From Deltaproteobacteria bacterium (GTDB lineage: Bacteria > Lernaellota > Lernaellaia > JACKCT01): a stretch of 64,000 bases of DNA. Below are positions 52,949 to 62,615 of this stretch, piece by piece; the stretch's first letter is position 1, and every line of letters starts with the position of its first letter. The stretch covers positions 62,001 to 126,000 of the forward strand of contig JADLEX010000057.1 of the NCBI GenBank assembly GCA_020845895.1, given 5' to 3'. A program made the translations under genes and the position numbers. Below the pieces are notes generated by a model that did no database searches, was not told the origin of the DNA, and saw only the letters and a list, made by a program, of their open reading frames with translations.

Positions 52949-52972
52949 ATCCGAGGCGTCTTCGTCCCGCGT

Positions 52973-53158
52973 CTAACGGCTGACGCGGTCGGACTGCTCG
53001 GCGTTCACCAGAACCTTGCGTTCGGACGACTTGCGCCTGCGATCGACCTCGTGGTGATGCCGGCGCAGGTTGCGCCGAACCATCCGGGCGATCTCTTCCT
53101 CCGTGAGCGTCGGGGACAACAATGCCGCGTCACGTTCCAAACGGTCGCTTGCCGACAT
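52973..53158 (-). CDS. Small basic helical protein
   Basis: The 61-residue protein starts at the ATG at 53158, six bases after a strong AAGGAGG. It is highly charged (Arg/His/Glu-rich) and mostly helical, with TLTEEEIARMVRRNLRRHHHE in the middle. It may be a regulator or nucleic-acid-binding peptide, but no known fold can be claimed. It has its own promoter (53249-53276). It converges with the 52739 gene with a 24-base gap. Confidence 0.5.
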   Translation of the reverse strand: MSASDRLERDAALLSPTLTEEEIARMVRRNLRRHHHEVDRRRKSSERKVLVNAEQSDRVSR

Positions 53159-53248
53159 CTTCGGCCTCCTTCCTCGACTTTTACGGCCCCCGCCTCGTCA
53201 ACATCCGGTATGACATGCCGCATTCATCATCATAATCGCACTATCGGT

Positions 53249-53276
53249 AGTATAGCACAGCTTCGAGAGATGCCAA
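53249..53276 (-). promoter_or_regulatory. Promoter of the small 52973 gene
   Basis: TTGGCA (53276-53271), 16 bases, TATACT (53254-53249) on the minus strand. The leader would be about 85 bases. Confidence 0.5.
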
Positions 53277-53294
53277 GGGAAATCCGTCATGGGG

Positions 53295-53310
53295 CGTGAC
53301 CGAGATCACA
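53295..53310. promoter_or_regulatory. CRP/FNR-type operator before hemB
   Basis: CGTGA, six bases, TCACA matches the TGTGA-N6-TCACA palindrome at nine of ten positions. An overlapping inverted repeat GACCGA-N9-TCGGTC spans 53298-53318. It is about 40 bases before the hemB -35 box and about 20 before the divergent small-gene promoter, so it could affect either. Confidence 0.4.
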
Positions 53311-53341
53311 ATTCGGTCAGTTTCGCGCGTCCCGCCGGGTC

Positions 53342-53369
53342 TGGACACGTGACCGCCCGCCCGTAATAT
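53342..53369 (+). promoter_or_regulatory. Promoter of hemB
   Basis: TGGACA (53342-53347), 16 bases, TAATAT (53364-53369). Start near 53376; AGGGGG precedes the ATG at 53403. Confidence 0.55.
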
Positions 53370-53402
53370 CCGTCGGGCCGGTCAACCGTAGGGGGCTCCA
53401 CG

Positions 53403-54362
<960 letters not shown>

Positions 54363-54374
<12 letters not shown>

Positions 54375-55895
54375 CACGGGCGGACCGATCCGCTCGTACG
54401 TCACCACGCCGTTTTTCTCGACGCGAAAGAGCCCGGGGGGGAGTCGAAGAGACGCACCCGCGGGAACATCCACAGCGCCCCACCGCGACGGGACGTCGAA
54501 CCCACCGGCCACGACACCGGACAAACCGACCTTCACGCGCTTCGCGGTCTTTTCGGTTCCGGGCTCGAAGATCATGTTCACGCCGACGGCGACCCGGCCC
54601 GGAAACGTCGTGCGTACCGGCAACTTCGCGCGTTTTTCCACAGCGACAGCCGCTCGCACCGGCGTGAATCCTATCGGCCGATCCCCCACGACGACCAACG
54701 TGCCCGGCGGATCGGCGTCGAGATTGAATGCCGTCGCCCCCGGACCTGGGCGCACCTGCGAGATCGGCGGCGGTACGGTTTCGATCTTCGCGTTTCGCCG
54801 CGAAAGCGCACCGCCGGAAAGCAGGACCCACGCGAGGACCAACGAAACCGCAGCGCCCGCCGTCGCAATCGCCAGGTCGCGCCATCGCCAATCCCGCTTG
54901 TCGCGCGCCCCAATCCGCGCCTGGTCGCCGATTTCGGACGCCATGACCGGCGTCGTCACACGGGCACGTACGTTTTCGCCGGCCTGATCGACGAGCCGCT
55001 CGCGCAGAAATGTCGAGAGCGTCGCCGCGTCAAGCGCGAATCCCGATTCGCGGGCGAATTCCAGAATTTCCCGGTAGAAGTCCTCGGCACTCGGGAAGCG
55101 ATCGGTCGGATCCGATCGCAGCGCGCGCAACACGATCGCCGCGAGTCGCATGGGAAGATCCGGGCGATGAAGATCCGGCCGCGGCACGCGGGCCGCGGCG
55201 ACTTTTGCCAGAATCTGACGCGTGTCGCCGCCATCGAAGAGGCGACCGCCGACCAGTATTTCCCAAAGCAGCACGCCGCACGCAAAAATGTCGCTTCGAA
55301 CCGTGGCCGTCTCGCCGCGCGCCTGTTCGGGCGAAAGGTACGGCGGTTTCCCCTTCACGAGCCCGGCACCCGTCGCCCCACGTCGCAGGGCCGCCCGCGA
55401 AATGCCGAAGTCACCGAGCTTCGCTTCGCCGGAAAAGGTCAGCAAAACGTTGGATGGCGAGATGTCGCGGTGCACGAGATCGAGCGGACGTCCCAGCGCG
55501 TCGCGGGCGTCGTGCGCGTAACGCAGTCCCTCCAGCACGCGCGCGAGAATCGTACATGCGATGGGAATGGGGATGCGTTCGCCGCGAACGGCCAGCGCGT
55601 GCATCAATCCCTCGAGGTCGCCCGCGTCGCACCACTCCATGGCGAGGTACAGCCGCCCGGCCTCCTCGCCAAAGTCGAAGGTGTGGACAATCGCTCCGTG
55701 GTCGAGGGAGAGCGCGAGGCGCGCCTCGTCGAAAAACGCCTCGCGAAAGGCGGAGTCCGCGGCAAGTTCCGGGCGAATGGTTTTGAGAACGCACAGTTTC
55801 GAAGCGCCGCCGGGCGCTTCCATCCGCGCCAGATGGGCCTCGGCCATGCCGCCTTCTCCGATTTTTTTCAGGAGTGCATACCGTGACAGGCTCAT
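54363..55895 (-). CDS. Membrane-anchored Ser/Thr protein kinase (Hanks type)
   Basis: The 510-residue kinase has a full catalytic domain (1-280): glycine loop [11 protein letters not shown] (13-23), ATP Lys38 (VLKTI), catalytic HRD (142-144) in [11 protein letters not shown] with Asn149, DFG (162-164) and the activation-segment YLSPEQARG. The HRDxSPxN form is typical of kinases from Myxococcota-like bacteria. A membrane helix is near 335-360, and the C-terminal 145 residues are beta-rich and periplasmic (PEGA-like segments such as [19 protein letters not shown]). That outside part may sense or bind the wall. TAAACT lies six bases before the ATG at 55895, with no ribosome binding site, so the mRNA is probably leaderless. 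Substrates unknown. Confidence 0.88.
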
Positions 55896-55975
55896 AACAT
55901 GAGTTTATCATGAGGGATTCGGGTCGTACAGGAACCTTGCCGCCCCGCGGCTGTCCACTTTGCCGAAAACGCTCT

Positions 55976-56004
55976 TTGACACAGTGCGTCAATTCGGATA
56001 GGAT
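55976..56004 (+). promoter_or_regulatory. Promoter of the PyrE-like gene
   Basis: Perfect TTGACA (55976-55981), 17 bases, TAGGAT (55999-56004). Start near 56011, with GGAG eight bases before the ATG at 56029. Confidence 0.7.
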
Positions 56005-56028
56005 CGCGCGACATTTGGAGACCCTCGA

Positions 56029-56673
56029 ATGATCGTGACCGCCAGGAAAGCAGAAATGACGCAGTTCGACGAACTCGTCGCGCGCGGCGTAATCATGGGA
56101 CCTGACCACTTCGTCCTCGGCGACGGGTATGGAAACCCCGGCCACCACTCAAGCCATTTCATTAGCGCGGCGAAGTTTTACGACGCCCGCGACCTGCTGC
56201 AGGACTTTTCGCGTCGTCTCACCGAGCGCGTCGCGCATTGGCGCGTCGAAACCATCGTTTCCCCGGACGATCAGTCTCTTCCGGTGGCCCGATTGCTGGG
56301 CCGATTGCTGGCCGGAACCTACCGCGTGCCGGCGGTTCCGTGTTGCTCCATGGAGTCCGACCCGCTTCCCACGGGACCCTTGCGCGCGATGATCCACGAC
56401 GACGTGGTGAGCCGCGGCCGTCAGGCCACCGAGTTGATGGGACGCCTTCGCGAGCGCGGCGTCGAGATCGTCGGCATCTCGTGCCTGTTCCGCCGGATCG
56501 ATTCGTCGCTGTTCGGCGATGTGCCGATCGCCGCGGCCCTCGCGGAACCGCTCGTCACCTACCCTGCCGCGATCTGCCCCCTGTGCCGCGCCGGAGTTCC
56601 GGTCAACACCGATTTCGGAAAAGGCCGTTTTTTTCAGGCCCAGCAGGACGAGCCGGCCGGTTTCGAGATCTGA
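56029..56673 (+). CDS. Orotate phosphoribosyltransferase-like protein with CxxC
   Basis: The 214-residue protein resembles type I phosphoribosyltransferases. The PRPP loop is MIHDDVVSRGRQATELM, with DDVVSRGRQ at 124-132 where PyrE has a hydrophobic run then DDV(V/I)TTG; Arg replaces the usual Thr next to Gly. The N-terminal HFVLGDGYGNPGHHSSHFI parallels the substrate loop of OPRT. A CPLC motif (183-186) near the end could bind zinc. It may be a PyrE paralogue or a specialised base-salvage or regulatory protein rather than the main PyrE. Start ATG 56029. It has its own promoter. Confidence 0.65.
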   Translation: MIVTARKAEMTQFDELVARGVIMGPDHFVLGDGYGNPGHHSSHFISAAKFYDARDLLQDFSRRLTERVAHWRVETIVSPDDQSLPVARLLGRLLAGTYRVPAVPCCSMESDPLPTGPLRAMIHDDVVSRGRQATELMGRLRERGVEIVGISCLFRRIDSSLFGDVPIAAALAEPLVTYPAAICPLCRAGVPVNTDFGKGRFFQAQQDEPAGFEI

Positions 56674-56805
56674 TTCCCGCGCACCAGAGACCGTGATTTC
56701 GCCCTCTCGCGCAAACGGCATCGGGGTTGCATAATTCGGACGGGCGGAAGCGATAAACCCCGAAAACCTCGGGTCCACGCGCTTTTGTGCGTAAGGAGGT
56801 TCGCG

Positions 56806-57291
56806 ATGCGTTTCTTCATGCTGAGAACACCGTTACACACGCGGGGAACCGCACTGCATGTCGCCGCGGCGGCGGGGCGCGCGGGCCGGCACGGTTCGGC
56901 CTCGGGTTTCACGCTGCTGGAAATCATGGTGGTCGTCATCATCATCGGCACAATCGCCGGTCTGGTCGGCGTCAAAGTGCTCGACCGTCTCGAGCAGGCG
57001 CGCGAAGAGTCGGCCAAGGCGCAGATGGCGTCGATCCGCAGCGGCCTCGACCTGTTCAAGATGGACAACGGCTTCTATCCGCCGACGGACATCGGCATTC
57101 TCGCGCTCGTGCAGCCAAAGCAGGCGGGTTTCGGCGGCGGCGCGGGCAAGGGCAGCTACCTGAACAGCGATCAGCTCCCGGTCGATCCGTGGGGCATGCC
57201 GTACGGCTACATGTCGGATGGATTCTCATACACCGTGTGGTCCGGCGGTCCCGACCGGCAGCCGAACACCCCGGACGACGTGCACCCCTGA
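56806..57291 (+). CDS. gspG: Type II secretion major pseudopilin GspG
   Basis: GspG forms the body of the type II secretion pseudopilus. The 161-residue protein starts at the ATG at 56806 behind AAGGAGG; an upstream start would place that site inside the gene. The prepilin site is SASG-FTLLEIMVVVIIIG with cleavage after Gly34 and the conserved Glu at +5 (Glu39). The 34-residue leader is unusually long. The C-terminal LPVDPWGMPYGY segment with Asp/Pro is the calcium-site region of GspG. It is the first gene of gspG-H-I-J-K. Processing is by the prepilin peptidase at 61674-62615. Confidence 0.93.
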   Translation: MRFFMLRTPLHTRGTALHVAAAAGRAGRHGSASGFTLLEIMVVVIIIGTIAGLVGVKVLDRLEQAREESAKAQMASIRSGLDLFKMDNGFYPPTDIGILALVQPKQAGFGGGAGKGSYLNSDQLPVDPWGMPYGYMSDGFSYTVWSGGPDRQPNTPDDVHP

Positions 57292-57358
57292 TCGTGCACG
57301 ACGCGCGTCCGGCCTCGCACGACGCGGGCCGACGCGGTATCATGTCGAGTCTTTCGAG

Positions 57359-57376
57359 CCCGGACGAAGGTCCGGG
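57359..57376 (+). other. Hairpin between gspG and gspH
   Basis: A perfect 7-bp stem CCCGGAC (57359-57365) / GTCCGGG (57370-57376) with loop GAAG; a run of five T begins nine bases after the stem. It could be a partial terminator or RNA-processing block that lets gspG be made in excess of the minor pseudopilins. Confidence 0.45.
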
Positions 57377-57400
57377 TTCGGACGTTTTTCGGACCTGACC

Positions 57401-58012
57401 ATGACGACGCCGTTCGGCCCGCGCCCCACGCGCTCCCCACGATCTCCGCGATCTCCGCGATCCCGCGGTTTTACGCTGCTGGAGATCATGGTCGTCGTCA
57501 TCATCATCGCGGCCATGGTCACCATCGTCATTCCCCGATTCGGCGACGTCTTCCAGACCAACGTCAAGGGCGCGCTGCGACGGCTCGGCGGAACCATCAA
57601 GTTCTGCTTCCACGAGTCGGTCATCAAGCAGTCGATGATCCGGCTGAACATCGACCCGGTGACCGGGGAATACTGGCCGTCGATTCTCGTCACCTCGGGC
57701 AACTACGGCGAATTCGTCGATTACGCCAACGAGGTCTTTTCGGGACGCTCGCAACTGCCCGAGGGACTACGTTTCGCGGATGTCGTCACGCCCCACAACA
57801 CGCAGAAGATGGACCGCGAGGCGGTCTTCATCAGTTTCTTCCCCACCGGCTACGCCGAGCGCGCGGTCATTCACCTCGTCGACGGCACGCAGCAGTTCTA
57901 TACGATGGTCATCCAGCCGCTGACCGGCGAGGTGGAGCTGCGCGAGGGGTACGTCGACTTCGTCGATCTCGGTCAGGGAACTGGTCCCTTCGGCAAGGGG
58001 GGCTCACCATGA
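57401..58012 (+). CDS. gspH: Type II secretion minor pseudopilin GspH
   Basis: The 203-residue protein starts at the ATG at 57401; the upstream in-frame extension lies over the gspG tail and intergenic region. The prepilin site is RSRG-FTLLEIM (Gly23 then Phe24; Glu28 at +5) after a leader with three SPR units. The rest fits a minor pseudopilin of the H type, with a helical N-terminus and beta-sheet C-terminal region. H is inferred by order between G and I. The stop overlaps gspI by four bases. Confidence 0.8.
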   Translation: MTTPFGPRPTRSPRSPRSPRSRGFTLLEIMVVVIIIAAMVTIVIPRFGDVFQTNVKGALRRLGGTIKFCFHESVIKQSMIRLNIDPVTGEYWPSILVTSGNYGEFVDYANEVFSGRSQLPEGLRFADVVTPHNTQKMDREAVFISFFPTGYAERAVIHLVDGTQQFYTMVIQPLTGEVELREGYVDFVDLGQGTGPFGKGGSP

Positions 58013-58548
58013 TCGGTCGGATGCACCGACGCGGCCGAGCGGGTTTCACGCTCATCGAGGTGCTCGTCTCGATGGCGATCTTGTCGATGGTGCTCGTTGT
58101 TCTGCTGCAGAACCACGGCATGTCGATTCGGTTGTCCGAACGCGCGCGCAAATCGTCGATCGCCGCGAACCTCGCCCGCGACCTGATGACCGAGGTCGAA
58201 CTCGAGGGCTTCCCCGAGATCGGCGTCGAGGAGGGCGATTTCACGCAGACCTACCCGGGCCTGTATCCCGGTTTCGTGTGGCAGCGCGAGGTGAACGAGA
58301 GCATTTTTCTCGATTACATCCGCGAGGTCACGGTGCGCGTCAGCTATATGGACGGCGATGAGCCGCGCGTGTTCGAGCTCATGGACATCATCGCCGCCAA
58401 AACATCGGAGGATCAGGACCTTGCGTCGGCTACGGCGGGTTCCGGCGGCGCGTCGCCATTCGAGAACGCGCTGATGGGCCAGTACGGCGGAGGTTCCGAA
58501 TCGGGCGGCACCTCGGGCACCACGTCGGGCGGCGAGGACGAGGAATGA
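58009..58548 (+). CDS. gspI: Type II secretion minor pseudopilin GspI
   Basis: The 179-residue minor pseudopilin has a short leader and the site GRAG-FTLIEVLV, cleaved after Gly12 with Glu17 at +5. The N-terminal helix continues to about residue 40 and the segment SMAILSMVLVVLLQNHG is typical of GspI. The C-terminus ends in a Gly/Ser-rich tail (about 145-175). The ATG overlaps the gspH stop and the stop overlaps gspJ. GspI caps the pseudopilus with J and K in other systems. Confidence 0.85.
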   Translation: MIGRMHRRGRAGFTLIEVLVSMAILSMVLVVLLQNHGMSIRLSERARKSSIAANLARDLMTEVELEGFPEIGVEEGDFTQTYPGLYPGFVWQREVNESIFLDYIREVTVRVSYMDGDEPRVFELMDIIAAKTSEDQDLASATAGSGGASPFENALMGQYGGGSESGGTSGTTSGGEDEE

Positions 58549-59396
58549 CGCACGCGAGCCGCCGGGGATTCACGCTTCTCGAAGTGCTCGTGGCGGTCGC
58601 CGTCACGGGCATGGTGCTCGCGATCGTGTATTCGGCGTTCGGCCGCACGATCGAGTCGAAGGAGTACGTCGAGATCGGCAACGAGACCTACCACAAGATC
58701 CGCTGGGCGATGGACAAGATCACGATGGACCTCGCTTCGGCCTTCGTCTTCCGCGAGGAGGGCAGCAACACGATCTTTTACGGCGTCTCGCACCTCGTCG
58801 GCTCCATGCCGATGGACGAAATTCATTTCACGAGTTTTTCCCATATTCGCTACAACCCCGAGGCGCACGAGTCGGACCAGTGCGAGATCTCGTACAAGGT
58901 CGCGTGGATTCCCGACGACCAGCGTTTCCAGCTCTGGCGGCGCGAGGACGCGACCCTCGACGACCAGAACCAGACGGGCGGCGAGGAGCTGCAACTGCTC
59001 GACGACGTGCTCGCTTTCAATATCCGCTATTACGACGGCTATGAGTGGCGCGACGACTGGGATTCGCGCCCGCTCGCACTCCTCGCCGAGGCGACCGAGG
59101 ACGACGGATCGGAAGAGGAAACCCAGGTCGAGCAGACAGAGGAGATGGTGCAGGCCGTGCCGATCGCGGTCGAGGTCACGCTCGCCGTCATGGGACCCGA
59201 CGGATCGCCCATCGTCTTCACGTCGAAGACCAAGCTCGAAATGTCCACGATCGACCTCAACGCCGAGGACGAGGAAACGGACGATGAAACGGGTGGGGCC
59301 GAAAAGACCGACGACGAAGGGTCGGGAGGAACCGGCAAGGCGACCGGCGGGTCGGGACGCAGCACGGGCGGCGGCCTGACGGTGGGGGCGGGATGA
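58545..59396 (+). CDS. gspJ: Type II secretion minor pseudopilin GspJ
   Basis: The 283-residue protein has the prepilin site SRRG-FTLLEVLV (Gly8 then Phe9; Glu13 at +5). The body includes AFVFREEGSNTIFYGV and the later LDDVLAFNIRYYDGYEW, close to the GspJ pattern of a beta-rich C-terminal domain. About 80 extra residues at the end are acidic and Gly/Thr-rich, longer than usual (about 200 residues in most species). It overlaps gspI and gspK by four bases each. Confidence 0.85.
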   Translation: MTHASRRGFTLLEVLVAVAVTGMVLAIVYSAFGRTIESKEYVEIGNETYHKIRWAMDKITMDLASAFVFREEGSNTIFYGVSHLVGSMPMDEIHFTSFSHIRYNPEAHESDQCEISYKVAWIPDDQRFQLWRREDATLDDQNQTGGEELQLLDDVLAFNIRYYDGYEWRDDWDSRPLALLAEATEDDGSEEETQVEQTEEMVQAVPIAVEVTLAVMGPDGSPIVFTSKTKLEMSTIDLNAEDEETDDETGGAEKTDDEGSGGTGKATGGSGRSTGGGLTVGAG

Positions 59397-60502
59397 CCAC
59401 GCGCGCCGCCGGCGATCGAGTTCCCTTCGCGCGCGGACGTTTTCCACGTTCCGTGGGTCGTGCATCGCGCCGCGGCGTGGCGCTGCTCGTCGTGCTGCTC
59501 GTGACGGCGATTCTCACCATCGTCGTCCTCGATTTCGCGCAGTCCACGCGCATCGACTTCTACATCGCGTCGAATATCCAAAACGGCATGCGCGCCTTTT
59601 TTCTGGCCAAGAGCGGCGTGCAGGTCGCGTCGGGCGCGCTGCTCAAGGACATCCGGGACAACGACGAAGACCACATCAACGAGGAGTGGAACAACCCGAT
59701 GTATTCGATGATTCCGCTCTCGGACACGGAGTTCATTTCCGTCGAGATCACGGACGAATCGGGCAAATTCAACCTCAACCACCTCGTCACGGTCGCGGGA
59801 ACGGTGAACCAGGGGAATCTCGAAGTCTTTCGCCAGCTTCTGATTCTCCTCAACCTCGACGCCAAGGTCGGCGACGCGATCGTGGACTGGATCGACAAGG
59901 ACTCGGAGGCGCTTGCCGGGGGCGGGGTCGAGGATCAGTTCTACGGCTACAGCGCGATGCAACCCTCGGGGATCGAGGTCAAGAACGGACGGCTCGGCTC
60001 GCTGGCGGAACTGCGCATGATCGCGGGCGTGAACGATGAGGTTTACGGCCAGCTCTCTCAGGTGTGCACGATCTACTCCGACCACAAGTTCAACATTAAC
60101 ACCATCGACGAGAAGGTGCTGACGGCGCTGATCCTCTATCTCGATCCCAAGGCGGCCGCCGATGATCTGGTCCAGAAGATCGTGGCGCAGCGCGAGGGCG
60201 AGGATACGTATTTCAAGAAAGGCAACCTGCGCCAGCAGTTGCAGGACGCGGGCGTCGATCCGGCGATTTCCGGTCGCCTCGCGCAGCGCGTCGCCACCAA
60301 GACCCGCTACTTTTCGGTGGATGTGAGCGCGAACGTCGGTCCGACGGTCAAGACGGTGCACGCCGTCATTGAGCGCGACAAAAAAAAGGTGAAGACGATC
60401 TACTTTCGCCCGGGCGAGCTGCTCAAGAATCCGATTCCCTCGACAGGCGGGGCCGGGGCCGCGGGTGCGGCCGGCGCGCTCGGCTCGGCACTCGGCCAGT
60501 AG
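59393..60502 (+). CDS. gspK: Type II secretion minor pseudopilin GspK
   Basis: The 369-residue GspK sits at the pseudopilus tip with GspI and GspJ. The prepilin site is SRRG-VALLVVLL (Gly28 then Val29) and, as usual for GspK, it lacks Glu at +5. The large globular domain includes LVTVAGTVNQG, DWIDKDSEAL and INTIDEKVLTAL, matching the helical GspK insert with calcium-binding Asp residues. A Gly/Ala-rich tail closes the protein. It is the last gene of the operon. The gene for the outer-membrane secretin and ATPase are not in the window. Confidence 0.9.
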   Translation: MTTRAAGDRVPFARGRFPRSVGRASRRGVALLVVLLVTAILTIVVLDFAQSTRIDFYIASNIQNGMRAFFLAKSGVQVASGALLKDIRDNDEDHINEEWNNPMYSMIPLSDTEFISVEITDESGKFNLNHLVTVAGTVNQGNLEVFRQLLILLNLDAKVGDAIVDWIDKDSEALAGGGVEDQFYGYSAMQPSGIEVKNGRLGSLAELRMIAGVNDEVYGQLSQVCTIYSDHKFNINTIDEKVLTALILYLDPKAAADDLVQKIVAQREGEDTYFKKGNLRQQLQDAGVDPAISGRLAQRVATKTRYFSVDVSANVGPTVKTVHAVIERDKKKVKTIYFRPGELLKNPIPSTGGAGAAGAAGALGSALGQ

Positions 60503-60565
60503 CTCAGCGCGGCCCGCTCACCGCCTCAGCGCGGCCCGCTCACCGCCTCAGCGCGGCCCGCTCAC
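60503..60565. repeat. Three tandem 22-bp repeats at the gspK / hydrolase junction
   Basis: The unit CTCAGCGCGGCCCGCTCACCGC occurs at 60503-60524 and 60525-60546, and 19 bases of a third copy at 60547-60565. The third copy contains the last codons and the TGA of the converging hydrolase gene, so the repeat copies that gene end into the gap after gspK. The unit is longer than 20 bases as printed only in outline: two identical units and one partial. Confidence 0.85.
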
Positions 60566-61660
60566 GGTCGCCCACGCGGGCGTCCCCGCCAGAAACTCGG
60601 CCACGGCCTTTGCGACGCGCGCGTTCGCGGCCTCGCGCGGGTGGCACTGATCGAAGAACTGGTCCTCGTCCGCGTGCGCGCGAAAGAGCGGCAACAAGTC
60701 GAGTGCCGGCCAGCCGTGCTCGGCGGCAAGCTCGGCGACGCGTCGTTGCGGCTCATCGTGGGGCGCGGTCGCCAACACCTGATACTTGACGGGAAAGGTC
60801 GTCAGCGCGACCGCGAAGCCGCCGCGCGCCGCGAGATCGCGGATCTCGTCAAACGCCTTCGCAACGGTCTGCCACGTCGCGTCATCCCACGCCGCGCCCC
60901 AGTCCACGCGCGCCGCCTCGGCAAATCGCGCGAACACGGCGGGATCGCTGCGCCAGTCGACGGTGTTTTCCATGCGCAGCCAACCGAGCTTCTGATACCC
61001 CGACCGCTTCATCCAGCCGCGCAGCTTGGCCGTCTTGTAGACGCCGTCCACGATGGCGCTGTGCCGTCGCCACCAGCCGCGATGGGTTAGCTCGTGCCGG
61101 AACCCCCACGGCGGGCGCGCGTCGTTGAGGTAGAACGCGACGAGCACCAAATCGGGCAGAAGACGCATGCCCACGTCGCGCAGAATCGCGACCTCCTCGC
61201 GCACGCCGATGCCCGTGACACCCGCGTTGAGCACGCGGATCGTGTGGCCCGGCGCATGCGGTGCGAGTTCCTTCTCCAGCCGCCGCGTCCAGACCTCGTC
61301 GTCGTCGAGATAGTCCCCGATTGTGATCGAGTCGCCGAGCACGAGCACGCGGATCTCGCCCGGCGGCTTCGCCTCGGAAATCTCGGGACCGCGCATCCCC
61401 CAGGAGTTGGTCACGACGTGCGTCGTGCGTTTCGAAACGGGGTGGTTTTCCAGGACGACATCGACATTGGGCCGCAGTCGCCAGCCGCCCTCGGTCTCGC
61501 GCAAAAAGGCGTGGCTCCAGTCGGGCAAGCCGCCCTCTTTCTCCACCACGCGCGGCTGCCGGGCACGCAGCGCGATTTCGAGCGCGACGACGCCGACGAG
61601 GAGCGTGACGAGCGAGATGCCGAGGACGCGGACGAGCGATCGCGGACGGTCGCCGCTCAT
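60548..61660 (-). CDS. SGNH/GDSL-type hydrolase with N-terminal membrane anchor
   Basis: The 370-residue protein has a signal-anchor helix (about 11-31). The SGNH hydrolase domain shows block I VLGDSIT (Asp110, Ser111 nucleophile), block II Gly in LNAGVTGIG (about 145-153), block III Asn in YLNDAR, and block V Asp337/His340 in DQCHP. These give an esterase or lipase-like active site facing the periplasm. Relatives act on acetyl groups of glycans or on lipids; substrate not visible. It is the last gene of the operon that begins at the right edge, 13 bases after the prepilin peptidase gene. Its 3' end is copied in the tandem repeats. Confidence 0.8.
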   Translation of the reverse strand: MSGDRPRSLVRVLGISLVTLLVGVVALEIALRARQPRVVEKEGGLPDWSHAFLRETEGGWRLRPNVDVVLENHPVSKRTTHVVTNSWGMRGPEISEAKPPGEIRVLVLGDSITIGDYLDDDEVWTRRLEKELAPHAPGHTIRVLNAGVTGIGVREEVAILRDVGMRLLPDLVLVAFYLNDARPPWGFRHELTHRGWWRRHSAIVDGVYKTAKLRGWMKRSGYQKLGWLRMENTVDWRSDPAVFARFAEAARVDWGAAWDDATWQTVAKAFDEIRDLAARGGFAVALTTFPVKYQVLATAPHDEPQRRVAELAAEHGWPALDLLPLFRAHADEDQFFDQCHPREAANARVAKAVAEFLAGTPAWATVSGPR

Positions 61661-61673
61661 GGGCGTATCCGCG

Positions 61674-62615
61674 TCAGCCGAAGCTGCCGGTGTACCAGCC
61701 GACGAGCTGCGGTCCGACCAGCATGTACACCATCGCGCCGAGCGAGAGGAACGGCCCGAAGGGGATGAGCGTGCGCGCCTCGCGCCGTGTCGCGAGAATC
61801 CAGCCGAGACCGACGACGGAGCCCACCGCCGACGCGACGAGCAGCACGACGACGACGCCCTGCCAGCCGAAAAACGCCCCGATCATCGCAAGCAGTTTGA
61901 CGTCGCCGAAGCCCATGCCCTCGCGTTTGGTGACGAGCAGGTAGCCCTTGGCGATCGCGTAGGGCAGCGCGCCGCCGACCACCGCGCCGATGGCCGCGTC
62001 GCGCAGGCTGACGGGCAGCACGAATGACGCGAGGATCCCGAGCGGGATGCCGGGCAGCACGATCTCGTCGGGGATTTCGTAGATGGCGAGATCGACGCCG
62101 GTCACCACAAGCAGCGCCGCGTAGATCGCGAAGTAGATGGGTCCGACGACGAGGCCGAAATGCCACACGAGGAGCGCGAGCGCGAGACCCGAGAGCAGTT
62201 CGACCGCGGGGTACACCGGGCTGATGCGCTCTCGGCAATGGCGACAACGCGCACCGAGCAGAATCCACGACGCGAGCGGGATGTTGTCGTACCAGACGAT
62301 GGGCTGCTGGCAGGTCGGGCAGTGCGAGCGCGGCTTCGCGAGGCCGAGGCGCGCTTCGACCATTTTTGACATCATCCCGCGCGCCGTGTCGGGGTCCTCG
62401 TCGAGACTTTCGACGATTTCCTTGCGCACCGTCTCGTCGCCCGATTTGTACTGCGACACGAGCGACATGATCGGCATGCGCGCAACACACACGTTGAGAA
62501 AGCTGCCGATGGACGTTCCGAACGCGAACGCCGATCCGGTCACGAGCGCGATCACCATCGGATCGGACGCAAGATCGGGTCCGTAGAGCTTGGCGAGCAT
62601 CTGGGGGAGATTCAC
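61674..62615 (-). CDS. pilD: Prepilin peptidase (PilD/GspO)
   Basis: The enzyme cleaves and N-methylates type IV prepilins and pseudopilins. The 313-residue protein starts with GTG at 62615 in GTGA overlap with the small gene upstream; a longer frame to 62807 would run over that gene and into the next. The N-terminal domain has the zinc cysteines CPTC and CRHC, and the first conserved GSFLNVCVARMP. The catalytic Asp pair is in VTGVDLAIYEIPDEI and GMGFGDVK. It lies opposite gspG-K and processes those pseudopilins. No pilus ATPase gene is in the window, so it may serve a type IV pilus too. Confidence 0.92.
   Translation of the reverse strand: MNLPQMLAKLYGPDLASDPMVIALVTGSAFAFGTSIGSFLNVCVARMPIMSLVSQYKSGDETVRKEIVESLDEDPDTARGMMSKMVEARLGLAKPRSHCPTCQQPIVWYDNIPLASWILLGARCRHCRERISPVYPAVELLSGLALALLVWHFGLVVGPIYFAIYAALLVVTGVDLAIYEIPDEIVLPGIPLGILASFVLPVSLRDAAIGAVVGGALPYAIAKGYLLVTKREGMGFGDVKLLAMIGAFFGWQGVVVVLLVASAVGSVVGLGWILATRREARTLIPFGPFLSLGAMVYMLVGPQLVGWYTGSFG

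Noticed and set aside
60503-60565. CRISPR or attachment site
   Set aside because: Only two full tandem copies with no spacers and no integrase nearby; it duplicates a gene end.
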